Shown piece by piece: positions 35,513-44,858 of a DNA stretch of 64,000 nt (the stretch's first letter is position 1; each line of letters begins with the position of its first letter). A program made the translations under genes and the position numbers. Location of the stretch: the NCBI RefSeq assembly GCF_026241755.1, contig NZ_JAPJDA010000010.1:82706-146705 (forward strand), given 5' to 3'. The notes beneath the pieces are model-generated. The model was not told where the DNA came from. It made no database searches and saw only the letters and a list, made by a program, of their open reading frames with translations. The DNA comes from Salinimicrobium profundisediminis (GTDB lineage Bacteria > Bacteroidota > Bacteroidia > Flavobacteriales > Flavobacteriaceae).

Positions 35513-36745
35513 TTATTCTTTAGCGGAATCTTTTACAGAAAACTTTAGCTGCTGAAGGTTCTCCCAAAACTCCGGAAATGACTTACTCACCACCCCGGCA
35601 TCATTAATAACAATAGGAACTTTTAATGCCAGGGGCGCGAATGCAAGCGCCATACGATGGTCATTATAAGTGTCTATCGCAATATCTGACTTTATTCCTT
35701 CGGAAGCTGAAAGTTGCAAAGTATCTTCTGTGATCTCCACCTTGCCTCCCAGTTTTTCGATTTCGTTCTTCAACGCCTGAAGCCTGTCAGTTTCTTTGAT
35801 TCTAAGGGTATGAAGGCCGGTGAGCTGAGCTCCTATCCCAAGACCAAAGCAGGTAACAACCACTGTTTGCGCAAGATCTGGGCTGTTGGCTAAATCTAAT
35901 TGAAGAATTTCAGGCAGCTCAACTTCAGTCTTCTCCAGTTTTAACTCACCTTCCAAAAATGTCGTTTTGACGCCTAATTTTTGGTAGATATCTGCCGTAC
36001 TTCGATCTCCCTGCAGACTGTTCTCGCGATAGGAAGTAAGATTAATTTCAGAAGAATCTGAAAGGGCAGCCATGCTGTAAAAATAGGAAGCCGAGCTCCA
36101 GTCAGATTCCACTACGATTTGTTTTTGAGGTATTTGGGATACGGATTCAATAAAAATCACATTGTTTTCAAAGGAACCGTTTATCCCGCACTGCTTCAGG
36201 AGTTGCAGAGTCATTTTAATATACGGTACAGAGGTTACTTTCCCTTCAAGATAAATTTTCAAACCTTTATGCAGGGATGGTGCTATCAGCATTAATGCCG
36301 AAATATACTGGCTGCTAATATTGGCCTGTACTTTCACCTCATTTTTCAGAAGTTTTTTTCCTTTTATCCTCAAAGGAGGAAAACCCTCATTTTTTTCATA
36401 GGTAATTTCTGCTCCCAATTCCCGAAGGGCATCTACCAGTATCGCTATAGGCCGTTCCTGCATGCGCTGGCTTCCTGTAAGCAGTACTTCCCTCCCTTCT
36501 TTGGAAACAAAGTATGCGGTTAAAAATCGCATCGCAGTGCCTGCATGGTGAATATCAATTACCTCATTTTTAGACCCCAACGCTTTTTGAAGTACTTTGG
36601 TATCGTCACTATTAGATAAGTTTTCAATTTCAAGGTTAGGATATAGCGCCTGGAGGATCAATAACCTGTTCGATTCACTTTTTGAACCGGTAACAGCAAT
36701 CTTTCCCGCAAGTTCGCGGTTTTGCGTAGATAGGTGCAGATGCAT
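35513..36745 (-). CDS. aroA: 3-phosphoshikimate 1-carboxyvinyltransferase (EPSP synthase)
   Basis: A 410-residue EPSP synthase of the shikimate pathway. Recognisable are GSKSESNRLLILQAL (S3P/PEP site), the HAGTAMRFLTAY segment, QERPIAILVDALRELGA, and the late KETDRLQALKNEIEKLGG and NDHRMALAFAPLAL motifs. It is slightly short compared with 420-440, as often in Bacteroidota. It starts 4 bp after the small membrane protein gene and probably shares its transcript. The product chorismate feeds the Phe/Tyr operon at 42920-46827. Confidence 0.95.
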   Translation of the reverse strand: MHLHLSTQNRELAGKIAVTGSKSESNRLLILQALYPNLEIENLSNSDDTKVLQKALGSKNEVIDIHHAGTAMRFLTAYFVSKEGREVLLTGSQRMQERPIAILVDALRELGAEITYEKNEGFPPLRIKGKKLLKNEVKVQANISSQYISALMLIAPSLHKGLKIYLEGKVTSVPYIKMTLQLLKQCGINGSFENNVIFIESVSQIPQKQIVVESDWSSASYFYSMAALSDSSEINLTSYRENSLQGDRSTADIYQKLGVKTTFLEGELKLEKTEVELPEILQLDLANSPDLAQTVVVTCFGLGIGAQLTGLHTLRIKETDRLQALKNEIEKLGGKVEITEDTLQLSASEGIKSDIAIDTYNDHRMALAFAPLALKVPIVINDAGVVSKSFPEFWENLQQLKFSVKDSAKE

Positions 36746-36748
36746 AAT

Positions 36749-37009
36749 TTACTCTCTTTTAAAATTTTTACGCCTGCTCGTCATGTACATTGCGTATACC
36801 AGACTTATTACAGCCTTTATCAGGAAATATTCTACCCATTTGCCATTGGCGAATTCATCTTCATAGATCAGGGCAAATTCCCCTGAAATAATTTGTCTAA
36901 AATGGGAGATAATTAGTGAAAGCCCAACAAATATCACAAAAAATATGGTACCCAGTTGTAGCACCTTTACCCAGTAATCTGGATTTTTTACATCTTCAAA
37001 AATGCGCAT
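36749..37009 (-). CDS. Small membrane protein, unknown function
   Basis: An 86-residue protein with two predicted membrane segments (VLQLGTIFFVIFVGLSLII, residues ~16-34; FLIKAVISLVYAMYM, ~62-77) and a basic C-terminus. It sits tightly between a MazG-like gene (no gap) and aroA (4 bp). I do not recognise the family. Confidence 0.6.
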   Translation of the reverse strand: MRIFEDVKNPDYWVKVLQLGTIFFVIFVGLSLIISHFRQIISGEFALIYEDEFANGKWVEYFLIKAVISLVYAMYMTSRRKNFKRE

Positions 37010-37336
37010 TTACTTTAATTTTTCATTGTTCTTGTGACGGTCTTTGTCACGTTGGGTTTTAAGGTCCAGTTTTTTATCAAATGCCTCCTGCAGGTTTATT
37101 CCTGTTTGGTTTGCCAAACAAAGCACTACAAAAACCACATCGGCCAGCTCTTCGCCAAGGTCTTTTGCCCTGTCACTTTCTTTTTCACTTTGCTCCCCAT
37201 ACCTTCGTGCAATGATGCGGGCAACCTCCCCTACTTCTTCGGTAAGCTGGGCCATGTTGGTGAGCTCATTAAAGTACCTCACCCCATGCTCCTTTATCCA
37301 GGCATCTACAGCCTTCTGTGCATTTTCAATATTCAT
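37010..37336 (-). CDS. MazG-like nucleotide pyrophosphohydrolase
   Basis: A 108-residue all-alpha NTP pyrophosphatase of the MazG/dUTPase type. The metal-binding pattern is present as EEVGEVAR (~residue 33) and GEELADVVFVV (~residue 60). It probably clears non-canonical or damaged nucleotides. Its start codon shares one base with the stop of the upstream DUF3857 gene (TAATG), implying coupled translation. Confidence 0.85.
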   Translation of the reverse strand: MNIENAQKAVDAWIKEHGVRYFNELTNMAQLTEEVGEVARIIARRYGEQSEKESDRAKDLGEELADVVFVVLCLANQTGINLQEAFDKKLDLKTQRDKDRHKNNEKLK

Positions 37337-39321
37337 TAGATAATTTTCTTCAAAACTAAAGTTTCTGATTGTTTCTCTACCATTTGTGCATAAAATTCTT
37401 TCAAAGCAATATACTGCTCTGGAAGAAAAACAATATTTTTTAAAATAAAATCGGCTTCAAATCGCAAATATCTTCCATTTTGTTTCACCAGGAATTTAAA
37501 TTCACCTTCACCTCCATTTATCTGGATAATTGAACTTTCGGGCAGGTATTCTACTTCATAGTTTTCGGGAATAAGAAGGTTTATGGTTTTTTTAGTTACC
37601 ATTGGGAATTCAAAGAAAATAGGGTAATGTCTTTCATCTGCCTTAAAAGGATTTTCATCCAAACCTTTAAAAACAAATGGTTTGATATATATTTTGTCGT
37701 TAATAACATCTACCCCCTGCTGCAACTCAAAGACATAAGACTCTTTTACCTCTAAACCTATTGAATCAAGATTCTCCTGCTGTACTTCGGAAATTTTAAT
37801 ATTCCCCTTCTCTTTTTCCAAATTCTCCAGAAGAACCTGCTCAGAAAGTCCTTCCATTTCTTTTCTATAAGCCTTTGCAAAAAGGCCATCATAACTTTCC
37901 GCCGCTTTCCCCCTAAGCACCATATCATCACCAAGTTCATAGCTAAGCACAGAGACATCAGATGAAAGAACCGCAGAATACAAATCTACCCAATCTGAGG
38001 ATAAATTTTCCCGTATGATCCTTCCTTTCCAGTTCCGTGCCCGCTTAGGTAATTCTCCCGGTGCAGCATGAGGGTCTGTTGCATCAAGTAAAATAGCACC
38101 TTCCGGAAATTCAATCATAGAGATCACATAATTAAACCCGGTACGGGTAGGAAAAACCGGGATGCCATTACTTCGCGTACTCAACACAACGGGATTAGCA
38201 TTGAGGCCGGTATATTTTAACATGGCAGTTAGCAAAAGGTTAATATCTCCTACATTCCCTTCCCCTTTTTTAAAGGCAGATTTTCCGCCGCTTTCAGGCA
38301 TATAGCCATAGTAGCCGTTCCACTTTACTTTTTGTTTTACAAACTTGTAGATGAGCTGAATTTTTTCAAGAGGGGACTCCACACCCTGCACGAGCTGGTC
38401 TACCTCATCTTCAAAATAACCATCCCGGTTCATTTCCTTTTGAAAATTGGCGTCATTAAATATGCTTTTGGCCACACTTTCCCAATCTTCAGCATAGTTT
38501 TTTAATGTAGTATTTGGAAATCTTGTAGAGGTAAGCTCCCATTTCAAAAACGCTGCATAATTATGCAAATAATCTACATAATCTTCCTTTTTAAGGGCAG
38601 GAACATTGTTTGTAGCCACCTCATATACATTCTGTGAAAATTGAAGCCTTGATGTGCCCCTGCCATTGTTATTACCCAGGTGAATGAAAGGTTCGGTACT
38701 TTGTGTAATGGGTAATATTAAAGGAGATTTAGGGTTTGAATATTTTCTGAAGTTAAGATATTCAGGGATCACTATTTTTACTTCAAGCCGGTTTATAGGG
38801 ATTGTATACTGCAGCGGCGTTTGATCTATTGACGTAACAAAGGGAGAGTTCAATGTGTATTTATACTCAATTACACTTCCTTCCTGTACTACAGGCATAG
38901 TAATTTTTGTAGTAAGCCTGTAATCATTTTCTTCCTCTTCAAAAATGCCATTTTTGCCAAGTTTTTCTGAAGTGAGTTTCCCATTATTGATATTATAGGT
39001 ATATCCTTTTATACTGCTCACCCTTTCTTCGTCACTTGAATTTTTATAGTAAGAAATCTCTTTAGTGGCCCAGTCAAACCCTTCCTTTGTATAGATTTTT
39101 ATCCTTTCGTGCACATCGGTCACCAAAGTAAAACCTATTCCATTATCATACCTGTAATACACGTTGTGGCTTCGGTATAAAACTGCGGCATCTACTTCTT
39201 TGTCAAAGGGATGAAATTCTTCTTTAACTTCATCAATTGATACTTTTCCAAAGCGAAAGTCCTGGGCTCCCGCTCCAAAACTTAACAACACAAAGGCTGT
39301 AAGAAAAAAATACTTATTCAT
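37336..39321 (-). CDS. DUF3857/transglutaminase-like protein, copy 2
   Basis: A 661-residue secreted protein. I chose 39321 (MNKYFFLTAFVLLSFGAGAQDF) because it gives a signal peptide; the longer frame overlaps the upstream gene without support. It has an N-terminal DUF3857 domain (~40-230), a transglutaminase-like domain (~290-400; FKKGEGNVGDINLLLTAMLKYTG), where the usual catalytic Cys in a GDCKG context is replaced by GNVGD, and a C-terminal DUF3858-like region. The missing Cys suggests loss of peptidase activity. It is paralogous to the neighbouring 39332-41254 gene. A perfect dispersed palindrome lies at 38940-38956. Confidence 0.8.
   Translation of the reverse strand: MNKYFFLTAFVLLSFGAGAQDFRFGKVSIDEVKEEFHPFDKEVDAAVLYRSHNVYYRYDNGIGFTLVTDVHERIKIYTKEGFDWATKEISYYKNSSDEERVSSIKGYTYNINNGKLTSEKLGKNGIFEEEENDYRLTTKITMPVVQEGSVIEYKYTLNSPFVTSIDQTPLQYTIPINRLEVKIVIPEYLNFRKYSNPKSPLILPITQSTEPFIHLGNNNGRGTSRLQFSQNVYEVATNNVPALKKEDYVDYLHNYAAFLKWELTSTRFPNTTLKNYAEDWESVAKSIFNDANFQKEMNRDGYFEDEVDQLVQGVESPLEKIQLIYKFVKQKVKWNGYYGYMPESGGKSAFKKGEGNVGDINLLLTAMLKYTGLNANPVVLSTRSNGIPVFPTRTGFNYVISMIEFPEGAILLDATDPHAAPGELPKRARNWKGRIIRENLSSDWVDLYSAVLSSDVSVLSYELGDDMVLRGKAAESYDGLFAKAYRKEMEGLSEQVLLENLEKEKGNIKISEVQQENLDSIGLEVKESYVFELQQGVDVINDKIYIKPFVFKGLDENPFKADERHYPIFFEFPMVTKKTINLLIPENYEVEYLPESSIIQINGGEGEFKFLVKQNGRYLRFEADFILKNIVFLPEQYIALKEFYAQMVEKQSETLVLKKII
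38940..38956. repeat. Dispersed palindrome, perfect copy inside the DUF3857 gene
   Basis: CAAAAATGCCATTTTTG. It encodes KNGIF in the host gene, in the same frame as the copies at 9893 and 12629. Confidence 0.85.
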
Positions 39322-39331
39322 AATAAATGGT

Positions 39332-41254
39332 TTAGTTGCTCCGCACGAGAACTGCTTTTTGATTTCCCAGAGCGTGGATTGAATACATAAAATCTCGAAA
39401 TTCCTGGAGTGCATCGGCAGGCCAGGTATCTTCGTTGAGGGTGTAGGAGCGTTCAACACATATAATTTTTTTTCCTTCTATCTCGGTCAGCTTTGCGTCA
39501 AAACTGAAACTTCCAAATTTACTATCGAGCTTCACCGCTTCAGGAATTGCTTCAGATTCAAAATTCTCGGGCAACTCAAATTCAAACCGGTCTTTTGCAG
39601 TAGTGCCACGACCAATTTTAATTGGCAGCTTACGGTCATCACGATCTGAAATTGAATAAGTATCAACAGTTAGGAAATTGAGAGGCATTAAAAGCCGATC
39701 GGCTACTTTGGAAGGATATTTTTCACCCGAAAATCTTATGACTTCGGTAAATTCCTGTTTTTCCCGATCATTGATAAAATCCGGTTTTTCCAGATCCAGA
39801 CCTTTGAGATGCCCCCAATTCTTTTTATAGAACAAAACCTGATCTTTTTCGGTTGACGAAGTAATACGATAGATATTTCCATATGAAATCCCTCTGCTTT
39901 TTCTTTCAAAAGCAGCCTTATATGTTCCATCTTCTTCTAAGGTTATCTTTACTACTGTTTCCTGTACATTTTCCGAGGGGGAATATGTTTTGGTCCTTAC
40001 AATTTCACCACCCTCAGGTTTAACCAGCAGCACGTGGCGATCATCTGTAAAATCACCCAAATAATTAAACGGAAGGGTTTGGCTGGTGCATTCCAACCAA
40101 ATATCCTCTTCATTTTCGCGTGGCACATTAAGAATAACATGGTCACCCTGTATAGAAACAAACTCGGGGTCTATATCTTTTTTCTCCTCTCCCGAATAGA
40201 CTACTGCATAATAGGAGGTAATATTTTGTGAATCCAGGAGAGCTTTAGTATAATTGGTAAGCCCTTTACAATCTCCATACTTCACCTTATCAACTTCTTC
40301 GGCAGAGATAGGTTCCCAGCCACCAATACCCAGCTGGACACTTATATACCTGGAGTTTTGCTGAACATAATCGTAAATGATCCTGGCTTTCTCTACATCA
40401 TCTTTGGCTCCTGCCGTCAATTTAGATATTTTGTCTATGGTTGATGCCGGAAGTTTGTTACGTCCTGCCAGTAAATTATCGTACTGCCACTTCCCGAATT
40501 CTTCCCATGTAGCCCCGCTTCCTTTCACTCCCACAAGGGCAAATTCATTGAGGGCCACCTGTAAACCAGGGGTAAAATCTTCAAGAGGAGGGCTTAAAGG
40601 CTCATATTTGTATGCAGGAAAATTGGATAAAGTATAGGTAATTGCAACTCCTGAATTTTCTTTTAAAATCTCCAGGCTATCAAGATTTCTCTCCTGTATT
40701 CTATAACTGATGTTTTCAGGAATTGACACCAGATAGCTGGATTTTTCCACACTTACATTAAAGCCTCTTACAGGGTTCCAATCGGGCAGAAAAATAGTGC
40801 TATTTGTCTCTACCTCACTTTCATAAACAATAGTGTAAGGGTATTCATTTGGGGTATAATCGGCATAGCTAACCCTGGTATCACTATATAATGTTCCTGA
40901 GGAAGTTGCACTGCGATCGGTAAAATGTTTCGATTTAAACTTTTTAATCTCACTGCCGTGCTTGTCATAAATTAAAAGACTTTGTTCTTTAATTTTAATG
41001 TTGTTACTGTAAAAATCACCGGCAAATGCAAAACGGTCCCCTTTTTCATTAAAGATGGTGATCACCTTTCGTGTGTTCATGCTCATCTTATCTACAGAAT
41101 TGATTGAAATTGACAGCACCTGCTCGCGAACTACCGCATGAGCATCCTCTTTTAAGACAACATCAATGAGATCTATGGAATAAGGAGAACTTTGGGCGAA
41201 GACTGCTGAAGATGGAAGCAACAGCAAGAACAAAAGGAAGTATAAACGTAACAT
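39332..41254 (-). CDS. DUF3857/transglutaminase-like protein, copy 1
   Basis: A 640-residue secreted protein with signal peptide (SSAVFAQ), a DUF3857 domain (~40-240) and a transglutaminase-like domain (~270-390). Here the catalytic Cys is present in KYGDCKGLTNYTKALL, with later His (GDHVILNV) and Asp candidates. It is 10 bp upstream of its paralogue. The pairing of one intact and one Cys-less copy suggests an enzyme with an inactive partner. The substrate is unknown. Confidence 0.8.
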   Translation of the reverse strand: MLRLYFLLFLLLLPSSAVFAQSSPYSIDLIDVVLKEDAHAVVREQVLSISINSVDKMSMNTRKVITIFNEKGDRFAFAGDFYSNNIKIKEQSLLIYDKHGSEIKKFKSKHFTDRSATSSGTLYSDTRVSYADYTPNEYPYTIVYESEVETNSTIFLPDWNPVRGFNVSVEKSSYLVSIPENISYRIQERNLDSLEILKENSGVAITYTLSNFPAYKYEPLSPPLEDFTPGLQVALNEFALVGVKGSGATWEEFGKWQYDNLLAGRNKLPASTIDKISKLTAGAKDDVEKARIIYDYVQQNSRYISVQLGIGGWEPISAEEVDKVKYGDCKGLTNYTKALLDSQNITSYYAVVYSGEEKKDIDPEFVSIQGDHVILNVPRENEEDIWLECTSQTLPFNYLGDFTDDRHVLLVKPEGGEIVRTKTYSPSENVQETVVKITLEEDGTYKAAFERKSRGISYGNIYRITSSTEKDQVLFYKKNWGHLKGLDLEKPDFINDREKQEFTEVIRFSGEKYPSKVADRLLMPLNFLTVDTYSISDRDDRKLPIKIGRGTTAKDRFEFELPENFESEAIPEAVKLDSKFGSFSFDAKLTEIEGKKIICVERSYTLNEDTWPADALQEFRDFMYSIHALGNQKAVLVRSN

Positions 41255-41353
41255 TGACAGAACAATAGGTTGGCCCTGCTAATATAACATTTTAACTCTT
41301 TTTAACACATTTTAAGTTAATTTTATTTTGGGCAAAAATGATTACAAACGCAA

Positions 41354-41806
41354 TTAACTTTTATTCTTTGAATCAATTATTATAGTTACCGGCCCGTCAT
41401 TAAGAAGGCTCACTTTCATATCGGCTCCAAATTTTCCGGTTCCAATCTTCTTTCCCAGCTCTTTTTCAAAAGCAGACACAAATTCTTCATACAGTGGAAT
41501 GGCCACATCGGGTTTGGCGGCTTTAATGTAACTGGGCCTGTTGCCCTTTTTAGTGCTGGCGTGAAGCGTAAACTGGCTCACCACAATTGCGTCGCCATTT
41601 ACGTCAAGTAACGAATCATTCATTACATCATTAGAATCATTAAAAATGCGCATGTTCACTATCTTCTTACACAGCCAGGCAATATCCTGACTGTCATCTT
41701 CATCCTCTATTCCAATAAGTACCAATAAACCTTTTCCAATTTCGGCATTTTTGACACCTTCTATGGTCACCGATGCTTCAGAAACTCTTTGTATTACTGC
41801 TCTCAT
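41354..41806 (-). CDS. dtd: D-aminoacyl-tRNA deacylase
   Basis: A 150-residue DTD that hydrolyses D-amino acids from tRNA. The SQFTLHAST motif (~residue 77) and the NDGPVTIIID motif near the C-terminus form the active site at the dimer interface. It overlaps rsgA by 4 bp (ATGA), so the two are coupled. Confidence 0.95.
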   Translation of the reverse strand: MRAVIQRVSEASVTIEGVKNAEIGKGLLVLIGIEDEDDSQDIAWLCKKIVNMRIFNDSNDVMNDSLLDVNGDAIVVSQFTLHASTKKGNRPSYIKAAKPDVAIPLYEEFVSAFEKELGKKIGTGKFGADMKVSLLNDGPVTIIIDSKNKS

Positions 41807-42759
41807 TCCTGCTGATGATTATCAAAACGATAATTTTGTTCGTCTTCGCCTTTTAAGATTTGTAAATAACTTTTATAACGGGACCATGGGATCTCCCCGG
41901 CATCTAATGCATCTTTTACCGCACACTTTGGTTCTTCCAGGTGCAGACAGTTGTAAAATTTACAGTCCTGTTTGCGGGCAAAGAATTCGGGAAAATAATC
42001 TCCCAATTCCTCTTTTTCCATGTCTACCACTCCAAAACCTTTTATTCCGGGGGTGTCGATGATTCGGGCACCAAAATCGAGATCAAACATTTCGGCAAAA
42101 GTAGTGGTATGTTGCCCCTGCCGGTGTTGTTCAGAAATTTCGGTAGTTTTTAGATCGAGTTTGGGTTCAATGGCATTGATCAAAGTCGATTTTCCCGTAC
42201 CACTGTGACCGGAGATCATGCTGGTTTTATCTTTCATGAGCTCCTTTACCTGCTCTACATTTTTTCCGGTTTTGGCCGAAATCCCTATACATTGATAGCC
42301 AATTTGCCTGTACATGGCCGCCAAATATTTCACCTCATCAAGTTCTTCGGGTTTATAAGCATCTATCTTGTTGAACAACAAAATAGCTTTGATGTGGTAA
42401 GCTTCCGCAGTAACAAGAAAACGGTCTATAAAAGTGGTAAAAGTGGGCGGATTGTTAAGTGTGACCAGCAAAAAAGCCTGGTCAATGTTTGAAGCTATAA
42501 TGTGTGTTTGCTTTGAAAGGTTAACCGATTTACGGATAATGTAATTCTCGCGCTCTGCAATATCTGTAATTACCCCGTTTTGCTCCTCTTCGGCATTACT
42601 TTCCACCTTAAACTCCACCCGGTCTCCCACCGCAACGGGATTGGTGCTTTTTATGCCTTTGATCCTGAATTTTCCTTTGATCCTACAATCAAAAAATCGG
42701 CCGTTATCGGCTTTTACATGGTACCAGCTTCCGGTAGATTTATAAACAGTTCCTTTCAT
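41803..42759 (-). CDS. rsgA: Small-subunit ribosome biogenesis GTPase RsgA
   Basis: A 318-residue circularly permuted GTPase. After an OB-fold N-terminus it shows the G4 FNKID, the P-loop GHSGTGKSTLINAI, then DTPGIKGFG, followed by a zinc-binding region DCKFYNCLHLEEPKC. It acts in maturation of the 30S subunit. It is transcribed with dtd. Confidence 0.96.
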   Translation of the reverse strand: MKGTVYKSTGSWYHVKADNGRFFDCRIKGKFRIKGIKSTNPVAVGDRVEFKVESNAEEEQNGVITDIAERENYIIRKSVNLSKQTHIIASNIDQAFLLVTLNNPPTFTTFIDRFLVTAEAYHIKAILLFNKIDAYKPEELDEVKYLAAMYRQIGYQCIGISAKTGKNVEQVKELMKDKTSMISGHSGTGKSTLINAIEPKLDLKTTEISEQHRQGQHTTTFAEMFDLDFGARIIDTPGIKGFGVVDMEKEELGDYFPEFFARKQDCKFYNCLHLEEPKCAVKDALDAGEIPWSRYKSYLQILKGEDEQNYRFDNHQQE

Positions 42760-42811
42760 TTAGTGCTTTTCAAAAATAGCTCCTCCAAAAATTTTCTTCT
42801 GAATGATGGTC

Positions 42812-42828
42812 CAAAAATGGCATTTTTG
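42812..42828. repeat. Dispersed palindrome, perfect copy upstream of rsgA
   Basis: CAAAAATGGCATTTTTG, about 55 bp upstream of the rsgA start and intergenic with the DAHP synthase gene. The left flank TCC and right GGA are complementary with a slight offset. Confidence 0.85.
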
Positions 42829-42919
42829 AAGGAGATTTTTTACCACAACAAATTAACAAGAAAAAATTAGATTAGAATTTCAAACCGGAAACTAACTACT
42901 CATTATTACCAGCTCTAAC

Positions 42920-44002
42920 CTATTGTTTCATGATCTTTTCCTGGTGGTTAATAGATTCCTGGTGCACGGCTTTGAACAAACGCAAAATAAATTCTTCGCT
43001 TAGCCCGTGCTGTTCCCCTTCAAGAACCATTTTCCCAAGGATTTCGTTCCATCTTTTGGTTTGAAGCACAGAAACGTTCTGAGATTTCTTCACCCTTCCA
43101 ATTTCATCGGAAATTTTCATTCTTTTGGAAAGCAATTCAATCAATTGGTTATCGGTCACATCAATTTGTGCCCTTAAATTGTGCAGTTTCTTCTGAAACT
43201 CTTCACTTTCAGAAACTTCTTTCCGAATTTTAAGATCTTTCATGATCTGTACCAAAGTGGCAGGCGTGATTTGCTGTTTTGCGTCACTCCATGCGTTATC
43301 GGGGTCAAAATGCGTCTCCACGATTAGTCCGTCATAATTAAGGTCAAGCGCGGTTTGGCAAAGGTCAAAAATAATGTCCCTTCTTCCGGCGATGTGCGAC
43401 GGATCGAGGATTAGCGGCAAATCAGGAAATTTATTCTGAAGTTCAATGGCAATCTGCCACTCGGGGTTATTTCTGTATTTGGTCTTTTCATAGGCTGAGA
43501 ATCCGCGGTGAATCACGCCCAGGTTTTTAATATCGCAGGAGTAAAATCTTTCAACCGCTCCCAACCATAACGACAAATCGGGGTTTACAGGGTTTTTCAC
43601 GAGCACCACCTTATCGGTTCCTTTGAGCGCATCGGCAATATCCTGAACAATAAAAGGGGAAACGGTAGTCCTTGCACCAATCCACAGAATATCGATATCA
43701 TGCTCAAGCGCAAGATCTACATGGTGTGGGCTCGCAACTTCGGTAGTAGTAAGCATACCGGTTTCCTGCTTCGCCTTTTGCAGCCATTTTAGCCCAAGAG
43801 CACCAACGCCTTCAAAATTTCCGGGGCGGGTACGTGGTTTCCAGATTCCCGCTCTTAACACGGTGGCATCGGTATCTTTTAACTGGTGCGCAATCTTAAG
43901 CACCTGCTCTTCGGTTTCAGCGCTGCATGGCCCTGCAATTACCAGCGGATGGTCTAATCCAAATTTGTCTAACCAGGTTCTGAGTTCTTTCTTGTTTTCC
44001 AT
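42920..44002 (-). CDS. Bifunctional DAHP synthase/chorismate mutase
   Basis: A 360-residue fusion. The N-terminal ~255 residues are a type I-beta DAHP synthase (VIAGPCSAETEEQV, LRAGIWKPRTRPGNFEG, LILDPSHIAGRR), the first enzyme of aromatic synthesis. The C-terminal ~90 residues are an AroQ-type chorismate mutase (LRAQIDVTDNQLIELLSKRMKISDEIGRVK). In such fusions the mutase domain senses prephenate to inhibit the synthase. It is the last gene of the Phe/Tyr operon, 7 bp after tyrA. Confidence 0.95.
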   Translation of the reverse strand: MENKKELRTWLDKFGLDHPLVIAGPCSAETEEQVLKIAHQLKDTDATVLRAGIWKPRTRPGNFEGVGALGLKWLQKAKQETGMLTTTEVASPHHVDLALEHDIDILWIGARTTVSPFIVQDIADALKGTDKVVLVKNPVNPDLSLWLGAVERFYSCDIKNLGVIHRGFSAYEKTKYRNNPEWQIAIELQNKFPDLPLILDPSHIAGRRDIIFDLCQTALDLNYDGLIVETHFDPDNAWSDAKQQITPATLVQIMKDLKIRKEVSESEEFQKKLHNLRAQIDVTDNQLIELLSKRMKISDEIGRVKKSQNVSVLQTKRWNEILGKMVLEGEQHGLSEEFILRLFKAVHQESINHQEKIMKQ

Positions 44003-44009
44003 TAGTTAA

Positions 44010-44858
44010 TCAGTTTATTCCGTTCAAAATTGTTTTAATATGGTTGGTTCTTTCCATCTCTCTAAAAACCTCCTGAAAATTGTCATTTTTGAGAAGTTCT
44101 CTGAATTCTGAAAGATTATTGATATACTCTTCGAGTGTCTCGAGAATATTATTCTTGTTCTGCTGAAATATTGGCGTCCACATGGCGGGTGAACTTTTTG
44201 CCAGCCGCACTGTAGAAGCAAATCCGCTGCCTGCCAGGTCAAAAATGTCTTTTTCATTCTGTTCCTTCTGAAGCACTGTTTTTCCCAACATAAAAGAACT
44301 GATGTGAGAAAGGTGAGAAACATAGGCGATATGCCTGTCATGCGAGGCAGGATCCATGTACCTGATGCGCATTCCCAACTTCTGAAAGATCTCCAGGGCT
44401 CTTTCCTGAAGTTTAAAAGCCGTTTTCTCTACCTCACAAATGATGTTTGTCTTTTGAAGAAAAAGGGTTTCTACAGCCGCTTCAGGGCCAGAGAATTCGG
44501 TTCCGGCAATGGGGTGGGCTGCAAGGAAATTCCTTCTATTTGGGTGTGCTGCAATTGCTTCACATAAGCCTGCCTTGGTTGAACCCGCATCAAAGATAAG
44601 TGTATTATTTCCCACCACATCTAAAACCTGAAGAGCTACCTTTTTTGCAACATCCACCGGCACTGCAATAATCACTACATCTGCATCTTTCGCTTCTTCT
44701 AAAGTTGCCGCGCAGTCAATAAGTTTAAGCTCCTGGGCCTTTAGCAGGTGTTCCTCACTGGCATCACTGCCCGAGATCTCCACTTCAGGGAAAGCTTTTT
44801 TAAGCCCCAGTGCAAAAGAGCCGCCAATTAAACCCAGACCTATAATGTGAACCTTCAT
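44010..44858 (-). CDS. tyrA: Prephenate dehydrogenase
   Basis: A 282-residue prephenate dehydrogenase for tyrosine synthesis. The NAD-binding motif GLGLIGGSFALGLKK is at the N-terminus; the segment AAHPIAGTEFSGPEAA and the conserved HDRHIAYVSHLSH region are characteristic. It has no ACT domain. It overlaps the aminotransferase gene upstream by 4 bp. Confidence 0.93.
   Translation of the reverse strand: MKVHIIGLGLIGGSFALGLKKAFPEVEISGSDASEEHLLKAQELKLIDCAATLEEAKDADVVIIAVPVDVAKKVALQVLDVVGNNTLIFDAGSTKAGLCEAIAAHPNRRNFLAAHPIAGTEFSGPEAAVETLFLQKTNIICEVEKTAFKLQERALEIFQKLGMRIRYMDPASHDRHIAYVSHLSHISSFMLGKTVLQKEQNEKDIFDLAGSGFASTVRLAKSSPAMWTPIFQQNKNNILETLEEYINNLSEFRELLKNDNFQEVFREMERTNHIKTILNGIN

Noticed and set aside
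39322..39459. 46-residue N-terminal extension of DUF3857 copy 2
   Set aside because: It lies inside the upstream gene and precedes a clean signal peptide starting at 39321.
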